Shown piece by piece: positions 8,203 through 16,166 of a DNA stretch of 64,000 nt. Source of the stretch: Terriglobia bacterium (lineage in GTDB: Bacteria; Acidobacteriota; Terriglobia; Terriglobales; Acidobacteriaceae); contig JAIQGK010000007.1 in the NCBI GenBank assembly GCA_020072645.1, positions 186,001 to 250,000 of the forward strand. The letters run 5' to 3'. The translations under genes and the position numbers were made by a program. Under the pieces are notes generated by a model. The model had not been told where the DNA came from. It searched no databases and saw only the letters and a list, made by a program, of their open reading frames with translations. How positions within the stretch are numbered: the first letter of the stretch is position 1; every line of letters begins with the position of its first letter.

Positions 8203-10680
8203 TTATACCATCACTTTGCTCAGCTTCTCAATCGCCGGGCCCAGTTCCTGCAGCTTCTTCAATACGCCGGCAAACAAATCGCCCACGCGCTCAAAGCGCC
8301 GCAGCACATTCGCAATGTGAAACTGCGCCGGTTTCAGCCCTGGCACAACTTCATCCCACTTAAGCGGCGTCGCCACGGGCGCTCCCGGATGTGCCCGTAG
8401 AACGTATGGAGCAGAAATCGTCTTGCCGCTGGCGTTTTGCAGATAGTCGAAATAAACCTTGCCCTTTTCCCGCGAAGAAACGTTTCGCGGTGTGGTAAAT
8501 AGATCAGGCCGCTCGGCCGCCACCCATCGCGCCAGTATTTCTGCAAATTGCCGCGTCTGTGCCGAACTGTAAATTGGTTCCACCGGAACATAGACATGCA
8601 TGCCGTCTCCGCCGGTGGTCTTGGGATATCCCATCAACCCGATCAGCCGCAGCTTTTCCCGGATGAGCTGCGCCGCTTCCACAATTCGGTCATAACCGCA
8701 GTGATACGGATCAAGATCGATCAGAATAAAGTCCGGATGCTCCAGCGTTTCCATCCGGCTCATGTACGGGTTCTGGTCAATGCAGCCCAAGTTGGCTAGA
8801 TAAAGGAGAGAAGCTTTGTCGTCGCAGATCACGCGCATTTTGGATTCTTCGTCATCCTCCAGCTCTGCCCGATGCAGCCAGTCAGGAAATCCGGAAGCAT
8901 CTTTCTGGAAGAAATAATCCTGGTCAATGCCGTTGGGATACCTCTTGAGCGAAAGCGGACGGCCTTGCAAATGCGGCACCAGCAGATCGGCAACCGCGGC
9001 GTAAAAATTGATGACGTCGCGCTTTGTATAACCGTCTGCCGGATAGAAAACTTTATTAAGGTTGGTGAATTTCAGCCGATGGCCATCGATATCGAGCGTG
9101 ATCTCAGTTTTGTCCGCAGGCAATAAGACTTCTGGCGTAGACTCCGGCTGCGATTCTTGGTCCGCCAGCAACCCTGTTTCCCGCACCACCTCTTCAGGCG
9201 CGACCTCAGTCCGCAATCCTATAAAAACAGGAGCGCGCAGGCGGTCGTCTTTTGTCCAGGACGTAAACTTCACCAGGCAGACCAGCTCGGGCTTTACCCA
9301 TGTGACCTCGCCGATTTCTTTCGGCACATCGCTCAGCACCGGCTTCTTCGTGATCAGCGGTTTGATCTTCTCAAACAGGCTCTTAAGCGATTGCTGCGTA
9401 AACCCCGAGCCCACATTGCCCGCGTAAACAAGCTTCTTGTCTTTGTGATAACCCAGCACCAACGAGCCAAACGGTTCGCGCTCGCCCAGAATGTATCCGC
9501 AGACAACAAAATCCTGCTGTGTGGTGACCTTGATCTTGATCCAGCTGCCACTGCGCTTCGATTCGTAGCGGCTCTGCGCCTGTTTGGCAATGATTCCTTC
9601 CAAGCCCTTGGCGCGCACGGCATTCAGCAGTTCGTCACCCTTGCCAACAAAATGTTCTGAATATCGCACGATGTCGCTAGGCAGCAGGATTGACATCAAC
9701 AGTTGCCGCCGGTCAATCAGTGCGGCTTTCCGCAGGTCGTATCCGTTGAGATACAGCAGATCGAATGCAAAGAAGTTCAGGTTCGGTGGCGCCATACCCT
9801 TGAGGGCTGGTTTGGTGCCGAACCCAGTGAGGTTTTGCAGATGCTGAAAGCTTGGATTGCCATTGTCATCCAGGGCAACCACTTCGCCGTCAATGATCGC
9901 CGTGTCTGCTTTCACGCTCTGTGCCAGCGCCTGCGCCACAGGTGCAAACTGCTTATCCAGTTTGGTGCCCCGCCGCGAGAGCATCCGCACTTTGCCAGCC
10001 TCAATGAAGCACAGAGCACGATATCCGTCCCACTTGACTTCATAGAGCCAGTCACTACCGGCAGGCACCGCATTACCGAGCGTCGCCAGCATCGGCTCTA
10101 GCGCAGTCGGCATGTCGGCTTTGACCGCGCCTTCAGTCGAAGAAATGTCTCCAGGCCCTTGCAGAACGCTACGCGTGTCGGCTTCCGGGTCCCAGCCTTC
10201 ACGCACGGCAAAATCCTTTTTCTTGATCAGCAGCCAGTCTTTCCCTTTGGCGCGATTGGTGCGCACCAGAGCAAACTCGCCCACGATCTTGTGTCCATGA
10301 AAGCGCAGCTTGAGATCGCCCGACTCCCACATCTGCTCCGGCGTCTTGGGGCCGAGCCATTCATACGTGCCGCGGTCCCACAACGTGACGCTACCCGCGC
10401 CGTAATTGCCGCTGGGAATCGTGCCTTCAAAGCTGCCATAATCCAGCGGATGGTCTTCCACATGGACCGCCAGACGCTTGATCGCCGGATCAAGTGTTGG
10501 CCCGTGCGGCAGCGCCCAGGACTTCAGTACACCGTCCATTTCCAGCCTCAAGTCATAGTGGAGACGTCGGGCACTATGTCTCTGAATAAAAAAGCGGTTA
10601 CCCTCCTCGCCGCTCGGCTTGTCCGGAGGCTCCGGTGTCCTGGAAAAGACTCTTTTTCGCCGGTATTCTTCTAGTGACAT
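8203..10680 (-). CDS. ligD: Multifunctional ATP-dependent DNA ligase LigD
   Basis: An 825-aa non-homologous end-joining ligase with all three domains, in the order found in Pseudomonas LigD. A 3'-phosphoesterase domain occupies about 1-165 (HSARRLHYDLRLEMDG, EDHPLDYGSFEG). An ATP-dependent ligase domain covers about 195-490, with the nucleotidyl-acceptor lysine in YEVKWDGYR (K216). A primase-polymerase domain spans about 525-825, with metal-binding acidic residues in ILIDLDPYHCG. The enzyme cleans 3' ends, fills gaps and seals breaks recruited by Ku. The ku gene starts 75 bp away on the opposite strand, so the pair shares one divergent promoter region. Confidence 0.97.
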   Translation of the reverse strand: MSLEEYRRKRVFSRTPEPPDKPSGEEGNRFFIQRHSARRLHYDLRLEMDGVLKSWALPHGPTLDPAIKRLAVHVEDHPLDYGSFEGTIPSGNYGAGSVTLWDRGTYEWLGPKTPEQMWESGDLKLRFHGHKIVGEFALVRTNRAKGKDWLLIKKKDFAVREGWDPEADTRSVLQGPGDISSTEGAVKADMPTALEPMLATLGNAVPAGSDWLYEVKWDGYRALCFIEAGKVRMLSRRGTKLDKQFAPVAQALAQSVKADTAIIDGEVVALDDNGNPSFQHLQNLTGFGTKPALKGMAPPNLNFFAFDLLYLNGYDLRKAALIDRRQLLMSILLPSDIVRYSEHFVGKGDELLNAVRAKGLEGIIAKQAQSRYESKRSGSWIKIKVTTQQDFVVCGYILGEREPFGSLVLGYHKDKKLVYAGNVGSGFTQQSLKSLFEKIKPLITKKPVLSDVPKEIGEVTWVKPELVCLVKFTSWTKDDRLRAPVFIGLRTEVAPEEVVRETGLLADQESQPESTPEVLLPADKTEITLDIDGHRLKFTNLNKVFYPADGYTKRDVINFYAAVADLLVPHLQGRPLSLKRYPNGIDQDYFFQKDASGFPDWLHRAELEDDEESKMRVICDDKASLLYLANLGCIDQNPYMSRMETLEHPDFILIDLDPYHCGYDRIVEAAQLIREKLRLIGLMGYPKTTGGDGMHVYVPVEPIYSSAQTRQFAEILARWVAAERPDLFTTPRNVSSREKGKVYFDYLQNASGKTISAPYVLRAHPGAPVATPLKWDEVVPGLKPAQFHIANVLRRFERVGDLFAGVLKKLQELGPAIEKLSKVMV

Positions 10681-10755
10681 AGCCTGTTCGGAAGATTGTA
10701 TTGCACCGCTTTTTGTGCTCTCATAACCCCTACGCCCTTATCTGGAGAACATGAA

Positions 10756-11607
10756 ATGGCCAGCACAGTTTGGAAGGGACATCTTACTTTTGGTCTGCTG
10801 TCGCTTCCCGTCAAATTGTACAGCGCAGCCCGTAGTGAATCCGTCGGCTTCAACCAACTCCACAAGCATGACAACTCTCGCGTCAAGAACGTGCTTTATT
10901 GCCAGGCTGAAGATAAGCCCATTTCGCGCTCGGAAGTCGTCAAGGGCTATGAATACGAGAAAGACAAATATGTAGTGATTGACGACGAGGACATCAAGAA
11001 GGTCGCGCCGAAGACCGCCAAGACCATGGAAGTTCTGGAGTTTGTGAAGGCCACTGAAGTCGATGCCATTTTCTTTGAAAGCTCCTATTACATGGCGCCC
11101 GATGAAGCCGGCGAAAAGCCCTATGCCCTTCTTTTTGAAGCGCTACGCCAAAGCGGGTGCGTGGGTGTGGCCAAGATTGCCATGCATAATCGCGAACACA
11201 TCGTGGTGCTGCGGCCGGGACCAAAAGGGATTCTGCTGCACACCATGTATTATCCCGACGAAATCCGGCAGGTGGAAGAGTTCCGCACCGACACCAGCAT
11301 TGTGAAAGAAAAAGAGCTGGCCATGGCCAAGATGCTGATTGATTCCCTGCTGGCCGAATTCGAGCCTCAGAAATACCACGATGCCTATCGCGAAAACCTG
11401 ATGGCCATGATCCAGGCCAAGGTTGAAGGCAAGCAGATTGTGGAAACCGTTGAAACCAAGCACAAGGCGCCTGTGGTCGATATTCTTGAAGCGCTCAAGA
11501 TGAGCCTGGCCGAAGTGAAGAAACCGATCCGCTCTTCAACTGGGACGCCTGCGGTTCCGGTGGAAGAAGACCGCCCGGCGCGGAAAAGCCGCAAAACCGG
11601 CGGTTAA
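10756..11607 (+). CDS. ku: Non-homologous end-joining protein Ku
   Basis: A 283-aa bacterial Ku that binds DNA ends as a homodimer and recruits LigD. The N-terminus MASTVWKGHLTFGLLSLPVK is the family signature. The frame extends 20 codons upstream, but the start at 10756 is chosen because GGAG at 10744-10747 lies 8 bp before it and family similarity begins exactly there. The core beta-barrel and bridge regions follow (KVLYCQAEDK-like segment, then ILHTMYYPDEIR). A basic, low-complexity tail (RPARKSRKTGG) ends the protein, as in other Ku proteins that contact LigD and DNA. It is divergent from ligD. Confidence 0.97.
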   Translation: MASTVWKGHLTFGLLSLPVKLYSAARSESVGFNQLHKHDNSRVKNVLYCQAEDKPISRSEVVKGYEYEKDKYVVIDDEDIKKVAPKTAKTMEVLEFVKATEVDAIFFESSYYMAPDEAGEKPYALLFEALRQSGCVGVAKIAMHNREHIVVLRPGPKGILLHTMYYPDEIRQVEEFRTDTSIVKEKELAMAKMLIDSLLAEFEPQKYHDAYRENLMAMIQAKVEGKQIVETVETKHKAPVVDILEALKMSLAEVKKPIRSSTGTPAVPVEEDRPARKSRKTGG

Positions 11608-11647
11608 ATTCAGCGATCCTGGGTGTGCTAACTCAAGATGATCAGCT

Positions 11648-12400
11648 CTACTGCGCCTTGCCCTGCGTAACCGTTGTTGCCTTGTTTTTCTCAAAAACCA
11701 CGGTTACCGGTTTGCCGGCATTGGCAAACTCAATCGTCCGATTGCCGTAATCTCCTTCACTTGCGCTCATGTTCGCTCCCAGCGCAAAGCTGGCCTGCAA
11801 TTCGCTCATACCCTGCTTGGCCTGGTGCTGATCAATGGCGTTCCATGTATCTGCAGGCCAGTGCTTGTAGAGCTCGTGCGGATCCTCGAAAAAGAAGTTG
11901 TCGTTTACCGTGAATGTATAGTCATCGCTGGTGTTTGATCCAATGGCAGCAGCAAACGTTCCGGGCTCTCCTGCTTTTTCAAAGACCGCCATGATCTTCT
12001 TCTGGACAACCGTGACCTCGCCGACTTTAGGTGGCGCCGCGTCGCGGGCAAGCACCACGTCTTTGACTTGCAACTTGGCGATGGGAGGTAAGAGTCCCTC
12101 CTGGCGCTTAAAGTTCACCGCATGGGCCGCTGCATCGTAGGGATAATACGGCAGGACGTTTCCGGTCTTCACCCACATCGGCTTGCCCACCAGCTCTTTC
12201 TTGGCGGACTCCACGTTGTAAGGAAAAATCTTATGCGGGGTCACATAATCATCCATGTTCGATGAGTATGTTGTCTCTGGCTTTTTGGGCCCTCCACCTG
12301 TGTCTCGCCGGGCATAAAAGATGAATCCCACCCGAATACCCGCGATCACAATAAATACTAGCAGACTTATTTGAAGTTTCTTTTTAAGATCAGCATCCAT
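11648..12400 (-). CDS. Membrane-anchored protein of unknown function
   Basis: A 250-aa protein with one N-terminal transmembrane helix (LQISLLVFIVIAGIRVGFIF, residues 9-28) followed by a soluble, probably periplasmic domain. The domain contains the segments NVLPYYPYDAAAHAVNF and NFFFEDPHELYKHWPADTW, with no catalytic motif that I recognise. It lies 67 bp downstream of the YeiH-type exporter on the same strand and converges with ku. I do not know its function. Confidence 0.7.
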   Translation of the reverse strand: MDADLKKKLQISLLVFIVIAGIRVGFIFYARRDTGGGPKKPETTYSSNMDDYVTPHKIFPYNVESAKKELVGKPMWVKTGNVLPYYPYDAAAHAVNFKRQEGLLPPIAKLQVKDVVLARDAAPPKVGEVTVVQKKIMAVFEKAGEPGTFAAAIGSNTSDDYTFTVNDNFFFEDPHELYKHWPADTWNAIDQHQAKQGMSELQASFALGANMSASEGDYGNRTIEFANAGKPVTVVFEKNKATTVTQGKAQ

Positions 12401-12467
12401 CGTGCAATAAATGTAACACGCGCAAGGCTGCCTAACGCCAGGTACGAAGACAGCCCAGCAACCTGTG

Positions 12468-13553
12468 TCACAGCTTCACAAGTTTGCTCGCCCCCAGCAC
12501 AAGCCCCAGCGTAATTGCCGCGATCACAACCTCGCCCAGCGCTCCCACAATGAACGGCCGCAATCCCTGTTTCTTCATCTCCTTGAAATTGATGCGCAAG
12601 CCTACGCCGGCAAACGTAAGCAGGAACGCCCACTTGGACAAGTTGGCGAGGTTATTCACCTGGTCCTTGTTGAAGATGCTCAGGCTCGCCAGCAGCGAGA
12701 TCAGCAGGAATCCCAGCACAAACTTGGGAAACTTCTGCCACAGGAACGCCGCCTTGTTCCCAACAGCCTGTCGGCCTTCGCGCGCGGCCCAATACAGCGC
12801 GTATCCCAGAACTACAAAGCCGATCATCGCATTACGCGTAGTCTTGGCCAGCACAGCGATCTTTGCTGCCGCATCAGAATAGAGCGCTCCCGCCGCCACC
12901 GCTTCCGCTGTATTGTCCACTCCGGTTCCGGACCACAGGCCGTAAATGCGGTCGCTCATTCCCAGCCAGTGCCCAATAGGTGGAAAGGTGAACAGCGCAA
13001 GCGCGCCCAGAGCCAGGATTGCCGCAATGGCAAAGGAGGCATCTTCGTCGTCCGCTTCAATCGCGCCTTTCGTGGCGATAATCGCCGATACGCCGCAAAT
13101 CGAACTGCCGACGGCGAGCAGACTCGTCAACTTGGGACTGAGCCCAAAAATGCGGCCCAGAAGCGTCATGAACCCGATCGAGAGAATAAGCTCTATCAGG
13201 ACCAAAGTCAGGCTGACCGCGCCCAGCTTTAAAACGTCCGCCAAGAGAAAACGCGCCCCCAGCAACACAATGCCGGTCTTGAGCCAGAATTCATAGGTTG
13301 CAATTCCGGGTTTAAAAACTTCAGCCACGCCGATCGTGTTTGAGATCAAGAGGCCAATCAGGATCGCCCACAAAACGTATTCGATATTAGGAACCACCAG
13401 ATGATGGGCTTTGGTATAGGTAGCGATCGACTTCTCCAGGACCTTTCCGCCCAATCCCACAATGGTCAACAAGCCAATGCCTGGCAGCATGGCCAGAAAT
13501 TTGCGCGGCAATTGAATTGGTTCTGCTCTCAATACGGTTGTAGTACTTGCCAT
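12468..13553 (-). CDS. YeiH family putative sulfate exporter (UPF0324)
   Basis: A 361-aa integral membrane protein with about ten transmembrane helices. The family hallmark GSSICGVSAIIATKGAI lies near residue 155, and SGTGVDNTAEAVAAGALYS is a second conserved block. The start at 13553 (MASTTTVLRAEP) is preferred over the upstream ATG at 13571 because GGAGG lies 8 bp before 13553; the upstream ATG would place that GGAGG inside the coding region. Members are annotated as sulfate or anion exporters, but biochemical support is thin. It is preceded by a 41-aa membrane-protein gene and a structured leader, which suggests regulated expression. Confidence 0.85.
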   Translation of the reverse strand: MASTTTVLRAEPIQLPRKFLAMLPGIGLLTIVGLGGKVLEKSIATYTKAHHLVVPNIEYVLWAILIGLLISNTIGVAEVFKPGIATYEFWLKTGIVLLGARFLLADVLKLGAVSLTLVLIELILSIGFMTLLGRIFGLSPKLTSLLAVGSSICGVSAIIATKGAIEADDEDASFAIAAILALGALALFTFPPIGHWLGMSDRIYGLWSGTGVDNTAEAVAAGALYSDAAAKIAVLAKTTRNAMIGFVVLGYALYWAAREGRQAVGNKAAFLWQKFPKFVLGFLLISLLASLSIFNKDQVNNLANLSKWAFLLTFAGVGLRINFKEMKKQGLRPFIVGALGEVVIAAITLGLVLGASKLVKL

Positions 13554-13583
13554 TGCTAATCCTCCAGTCAATCTTGTTGCGCG

Positions 13584-13709
13584 TTACCAACCCACATGTT
13601 TCAAGGCGCCCAACTTCACGAGCGCTGCCAGCAGCAAGGCAATACCTACGGCCCAGCCGTCTAGCGAAAGGCCTCTCTTTGATTTTTCCTGTGTCACTTG
13701 ATCCGCCAT
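13584..13709 (-). CDS. Small membrane protein upstream of the YeiH-type exporter
   Basis: A 41-codon gene reading MADQVTQEKSKRGLSLDGWA and ending VKLGALKHVGW. GGAGG lies 10 bp upstream of the ATG at 13709. Residues 17-36 form one hydrophobic helix (GWAVGIALLLAALVKLGAL). It stops 30 bp before the start of the exporter gene on the same strand, so the two form an operon. A short hydrophobic partner in front of a transporter suggests a subunit or stabiliser, but this is inference from position and hydropathy. Confidence 0.8.
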   Translation of the reverse strand: MADQVTQEKSKRGLSLDGWAVGIALLLAALVKLGALKHVGW

Positions 13710-13762
13710 CTGCTTAGTCCTCCTCTATATTGCGTTGTTCAAATGTGTACGATTGTTCCCAC

Positions 13763-13799
13763 AAAACAAAAAGCCCACTCACGTCTGGTGAGTGGGCTT
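13763..13799 (-). terminator. Intrinsic terminator in front of the exporter operon
   Basis: AAGCCCACTCAC (13771-13782) pairs perfectly with GTGAGTGGGCTT (13788-13799) around a 5-nt loop. On the minus strand the hairpin is followed by TTTTTGTTTTG. The plus strand has no T-tract after the stem, so it acts on minus-strand transcripts. Its place upstream of the small gene and exporter suggests attenuation or an sRNA end. Confidence 0.8.
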
Positions 13800-13918
13800 C
13801 AGCAACTTTCCTAAATTATTGCCTTAATGAAATCACCCGCCAGATGTGCCGAACAAGACGCACGAACAACATGAGTTGTTCATACACATCGGCATCTGGC
13901 GAAGAGTTGTCATTCGAA
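13763..13918 (-). ncRNA. Candidate small RNA or attenuator leader upstream of the exporter operon
   Basis: About 155 nt on the minus strand, from a predicted start near 13918 to a strong intrinsic terminator. It contains a 9-bp stem (CGCCAGATG at 13838-13846 with CATCTGGCG at 13893-13901) enclosing a perfect hairpin (GAACAAC at 13864-13870 with GTTGTTC at 13875-13881). A 12-bp terminator hairpin with a T-rich tail follows. No convincing open frame is present. A strong promoter, a closed structured element and a terminator ending about 55 nt before the 41-aa gene fit either a free sRNA or a riboswitch-like attenuator. It does not match any class I can name (not SAM, TPP, cobalamin, GEMM or 6S by eye). 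Confidence 0.55.
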
Positions 13919-13924
13919 GAACGT

Positions 13925-13953
13925 ATCTTACGAGCGTGTTGGATGTTTGTCAA
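13925..13953 (-). promoter_or_regulatory. Sigma-70-like promoter for the leader RNA
   Basis: On the minus strand TTGACA (13953-13948) is separated by exactly 17 bp from TAAGAT (13930-13925). The -35 box is perfect and the -10 box matches at four of six positions including the key T, A and final T. Transcription would start near 13918, about 210 nt upstream of the 41-aa gene. Confidence 0.65.
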
Positions 13954-14100
13954 AACATAATCGATTCTCAACTTTTTTGGGGGGATAGACGGGTTCCCAA
14001 TTGGGACGAGTTACATCCATGGGCCGTGGCGCGAATGCGTCGAAGCCACCTGTGCTGCAAGCATTCGATGAGAAAAAGAAAAACTATGTTTCAAAGCACA

Positions 14101-14133
14101 AAAGAAAAGAGCCGAGTCGCAAGAACCCGGCTC
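14101..14133 (-). terminator. Intrinsic terminator after the phosphoesterase gene
   Basis: GAGCCG (14109-14114) pairs with CGGCTC (14128-14133), with two more internal pairs, and on the minus strand is followed by TTTTCTTTT (14108-14100). It lies 18 bp past the stop codon of the phosphoesterase. Confidence 0.7.
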
Positions 14134-14150
14134 CCTGAAAAATATCCAAC

Positions 14151-14999
14151 CTATTTAAAAGCGTTCGTGAAAGATGGCACTTTTTCTGTCTGTTTCAGCC
14201 GCGGCAACCCCAAAAGATCCTCGATTGTCGCAAGCAGTGACTGATGCTGATAAAACGTATTATCGGCAAATTTTTCCTTGACTTGCGGGCCTATCACAAC
14301 TGTGGTGATGTGCCCACCCCCGTGGCTGGAATCGCTCTTGGCTGCCTCATCAAAGGTAATGATGAGAACGCCGTCCTGCTGGAAGCCGGGATCTTCAAGC
14401 AGCGGGCCCACGCACTGTTTAAGCCAATCATCAGCTTCCTGTAGTGTGCCGTCATGTGCGTCATGGTCCTGATCGGGGATGACCATGCTGAAATCTGGAA
14501 GCGCTCCGCTTTTCAGGTCCTGCATGAACTGCTCGTATGGCACCAGATTCATGCGTTGTTTGTCATCGTCGCGAACATTGGTGAAATATGCCATGGGAAA
14601 ATGCTTCTTAACGAAAGGTTTCCGGTTGCCACCCACGTAACCCGCCCGCGGAATGCTTTGTCCGTATGCCTTCCACTGCTTGTTCGCCGCGATCAACTGC
14701 GAAACAAGATTCTCATCCTGGACAACACCCTTATAACCGTCATCGGTGCTGATGGTCTGCCCTGTTGTCATGGTGAAATAATTGCCCATGGAAGGATGAT
14801 GATTGGCGTAATAGTTGACCAGAATCGTATGTTTTTCTGCCAGCGATTTCAGATATGGCATTCCGCCCTGGGTGATCACGTTATCAAAGGAGTGGTTTTC
14901 TTCCACGATAACTACTACGTGCTTCGATTGTGGCATGGCCGCGAACGCTGCTGCGGCACAGCCCAGCATTAACAGAGCGATCCAAAGTTTATGTCTCAT
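14151..14999 (-). CDS. Secreted phosphoesterase (phospholipase C / acid phosphatase family)
   Basis: A 282-aa exported protein: signal peptide at 1-21 (LLMLGCAAAAFA), then a phosphoesterase domain. EENHSFDNV near residue 34 is the family's metal/nucleophile-region signature, and DQDHDAHDGT plus FDEAAKSDSSHGGGH carry the other metal-binding Asp and His residues seen in this alkaline-phosphatase-like superfamily. It probably cleaves phosphate esters or phospholipids in the periplasm or outside the cell. A GAGGG element lies 8 bp before the ATG. It has its own terminator, and a CRP/FNR-like palindrome lies 163 bp upstream (15162-15175), which suggests it belongs to the local regulon. Confidence 0.85.
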   Translation of the reverse strand: MRHKLWIALLMLGCAAAAFAAMPQSKHVVVIVEENHSFDNVITQGGMPYLKSLAEKHTILVNYYANHHPSMGNYFTMTTGQTISTDDGYKGVVQDENLVSQLIAANKQWKAYGQSIPRAGYVGGNRKPFVKKHFPMAYFTNVRDDDKQRMNLVPYEQFMQDLKSGALPDFSMVIPDQDHDAHDGTLQEADDWLKQCVGPLLEDPGFQQDGVLIITFDEAAKSDSSHGGGHITTVVIGPQVKEKFADNTFYQHQSLLATIEDLLGLPRLKQTEKVPSFTNAFK

Positions 15000-15161
15000 G
15001 CTTTCCCTCTTTTCTGTTTCCGCCGGAACGCCATAACAGGCAGCTCAGCAAAACACGCTTGATGGATTTCTGTCTGATTTACGTAGAGCACCTCGCCAGC
15101 CATTTTCACAAAAGTGCTACGCTCAAACATTCGATCATAAGGTCTTCGTGTCGCTCTGGCT

Positions 15162-15175
15162 GTGACACGCATCAC
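15162..15175. promoter_or_regulatory. CRP/FNR-like palindrome, site 1
   Basis: TGTGACACGCATCAC: half-sites GTGA and TCAC separated by six bases, with an outer T. It lies between the sortase gene end and the phosphoesterase start, upstream of the latter. It is one of six such sites between 15.1 and 27 kb. Confidence 0.55.
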
Positions 15176-15249
15176 TCGGTTGAGTGACGCGCGCTGGCTT
15201 GGAGTAAGCATTTTTCGACCCCTTGCCTATGATGTCTTGAGCCTTGCAG

Positions 15250-15930
15250 TTATTTTTCTGGTGAGGGGCTCGCGAGTTCTTTTATCGTCGCTTGCACCAC
15301 GAACCGCCGCGGCGCAGGCCCTACATAGTGGAATGGATAACAAGTAACCAGCGTGAGTGACTGTGAGTTGCGTGGCTGCAGGACGCTGAGGTCATCTTCA
15401 CCCGTAACCAGGATACGGTCCACAACATATATCTCTAAGGTCGTGGTGGTTTCAAGTTCGATCTCATCACCTCGGTTCACCTCTTTTAGGTTCTGGAAAA
15501 AACTGTCGCGATGGCCCGCTATTCCGATGTTACCTTTTCGTCCTGGCGCAGCCGTTCCGGCAATCCTCCCGACGCCACGGTTCAAAGTGATATCGTCCGT
15601 GCTGCCAAAAACCGGGACATCGAGGTGGATGCGGGGTATCCGCAAGATCGCAAGAGGCACTGTCCATGATCGATGGGCGGACGCTGCGGGACTTCCCCGT
15701 CCTTCGGAGCCTAGCGACCTTGCGTTCTCCGCAGAAGAGCCTGGAACTCCTTCTTCTGCGCCAGTCTCTTTGATTTGAGAATCCGTCATGCTGGCAGCTG
15801 CCTGGCGCCTTGCATCTTCAAAGCTCTTCATGCCCACGCGTACCATCACCATACGGTGAAGATAAGCGGCCAGGTACACGGCTAGCAAAGCAAGACCAAT
15901 CACTAGAAGAAAATTCGACATCCAGCGCAT
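15250..15930 (-). CDS. Class D sortase
   Basis: About 226 aa. One N-terminal membrane helix (FLLVIGLALLAVYLAAYL) and a variable linker precede the sortase fold. The catalytic triad is visible: His in GIAGHRDSFF, Cys in LVTCYPFHYVG, and Arg in APRRFVV. The frame opens at 16005, but the ATG at 15930 is preferred because GGAAG lies 7 bp before it and the upstream residues are unconserved-looking and Arg-rich. The enzyme is a transpeptidase acting on a C-terminal sorting signal. The next gene upstream encodes a protein ending in LPQTA plus a membrane helix, its evident substrate. A terminator and a CRP/FNR-like site separate the two, so each has its own promoter. Confidence 0.88.
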   Translation of the reverse strand: MRWMSNFLLVIGLALLAVYLAAYLHRMVMVRVGMKSFEDARRQAAASMTDSQIKETGAEEGVPGSSAENARSLGSEGRGSPAASAHRSWTVPLAILRIPRIHLDVPVFGSTDDITLNRGVGRIAGTAAPGRKGNIGIAGHRDSFFQNLKEVNRGDEIELETTTTLEIYVVDRILVTGEDDLSVLQPRNSQSLTLVTCYPFHYVGPAPRRFVVQATIKELASPSPEK

Positions 15931-16040
15931 GAATTTACTTCCAAACCGTGCTCTTGTCCGGCCTGTTCGAAGTACTGGTTCAGTGCGCCGCATCGGAATT
16001 CCCATGCACTAACCATAGAAGAACGGGATTAACAGCTACC

Positions 16041-16054
16041 GTGACGTGGATCAC
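16041..16054. promoter_or_regulatory. CRP/FNR-like palindrome, site 2
   Basis: CCGTGACGTGGATCACGG: GTGA-N6-TCAC extended by matching CC/GG flanks. It lies about 110 bp upstream of the preferred sortase start, in the right place to control that gene. Confidence 0.6.
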
Positions 16055-16100
16055 GGCAAACAAAAGGCATTGTGTGGCCTGCTTCGCACGAAGTAACAGC

Positions 16101-16131
16101 AAAAAAAGACCCACCAGATTGAATCTGGTGG
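16101..16131 (-). terminator. Intrinsic terminator after the LPQTA protein gene
   Basis: CCACCAGAT (16111-16119) pairs with ATCTGGTGG (16123-16131) over a 3-nt loop and is followed on the minus strand by a run of seven T (16107-16101). It lies 36 bp past the stop of the sortase substrate gene. Confidence 0.85.
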
Positions 16132-16166
16132 ATCTGACAAGCCCGAGGTGGTGGGCTTTAGGTCGT

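Noticed and set aside
13846-14244. 132-aa plus-strand frame across the terminators before the phosphoesterase gene
   Set aside because: It runs through the leader RNA, its promoter and a terminator and has no domain or ribosome site.
14996-15211. 71-aa frame between the phosphoesterase and the sortase gene
   Set aside because: No ribosome site or recognisable domain, and its coding region would contain the CRP/FNR-like palindrome at 15162-15175. Better explained as an intergenic gap.
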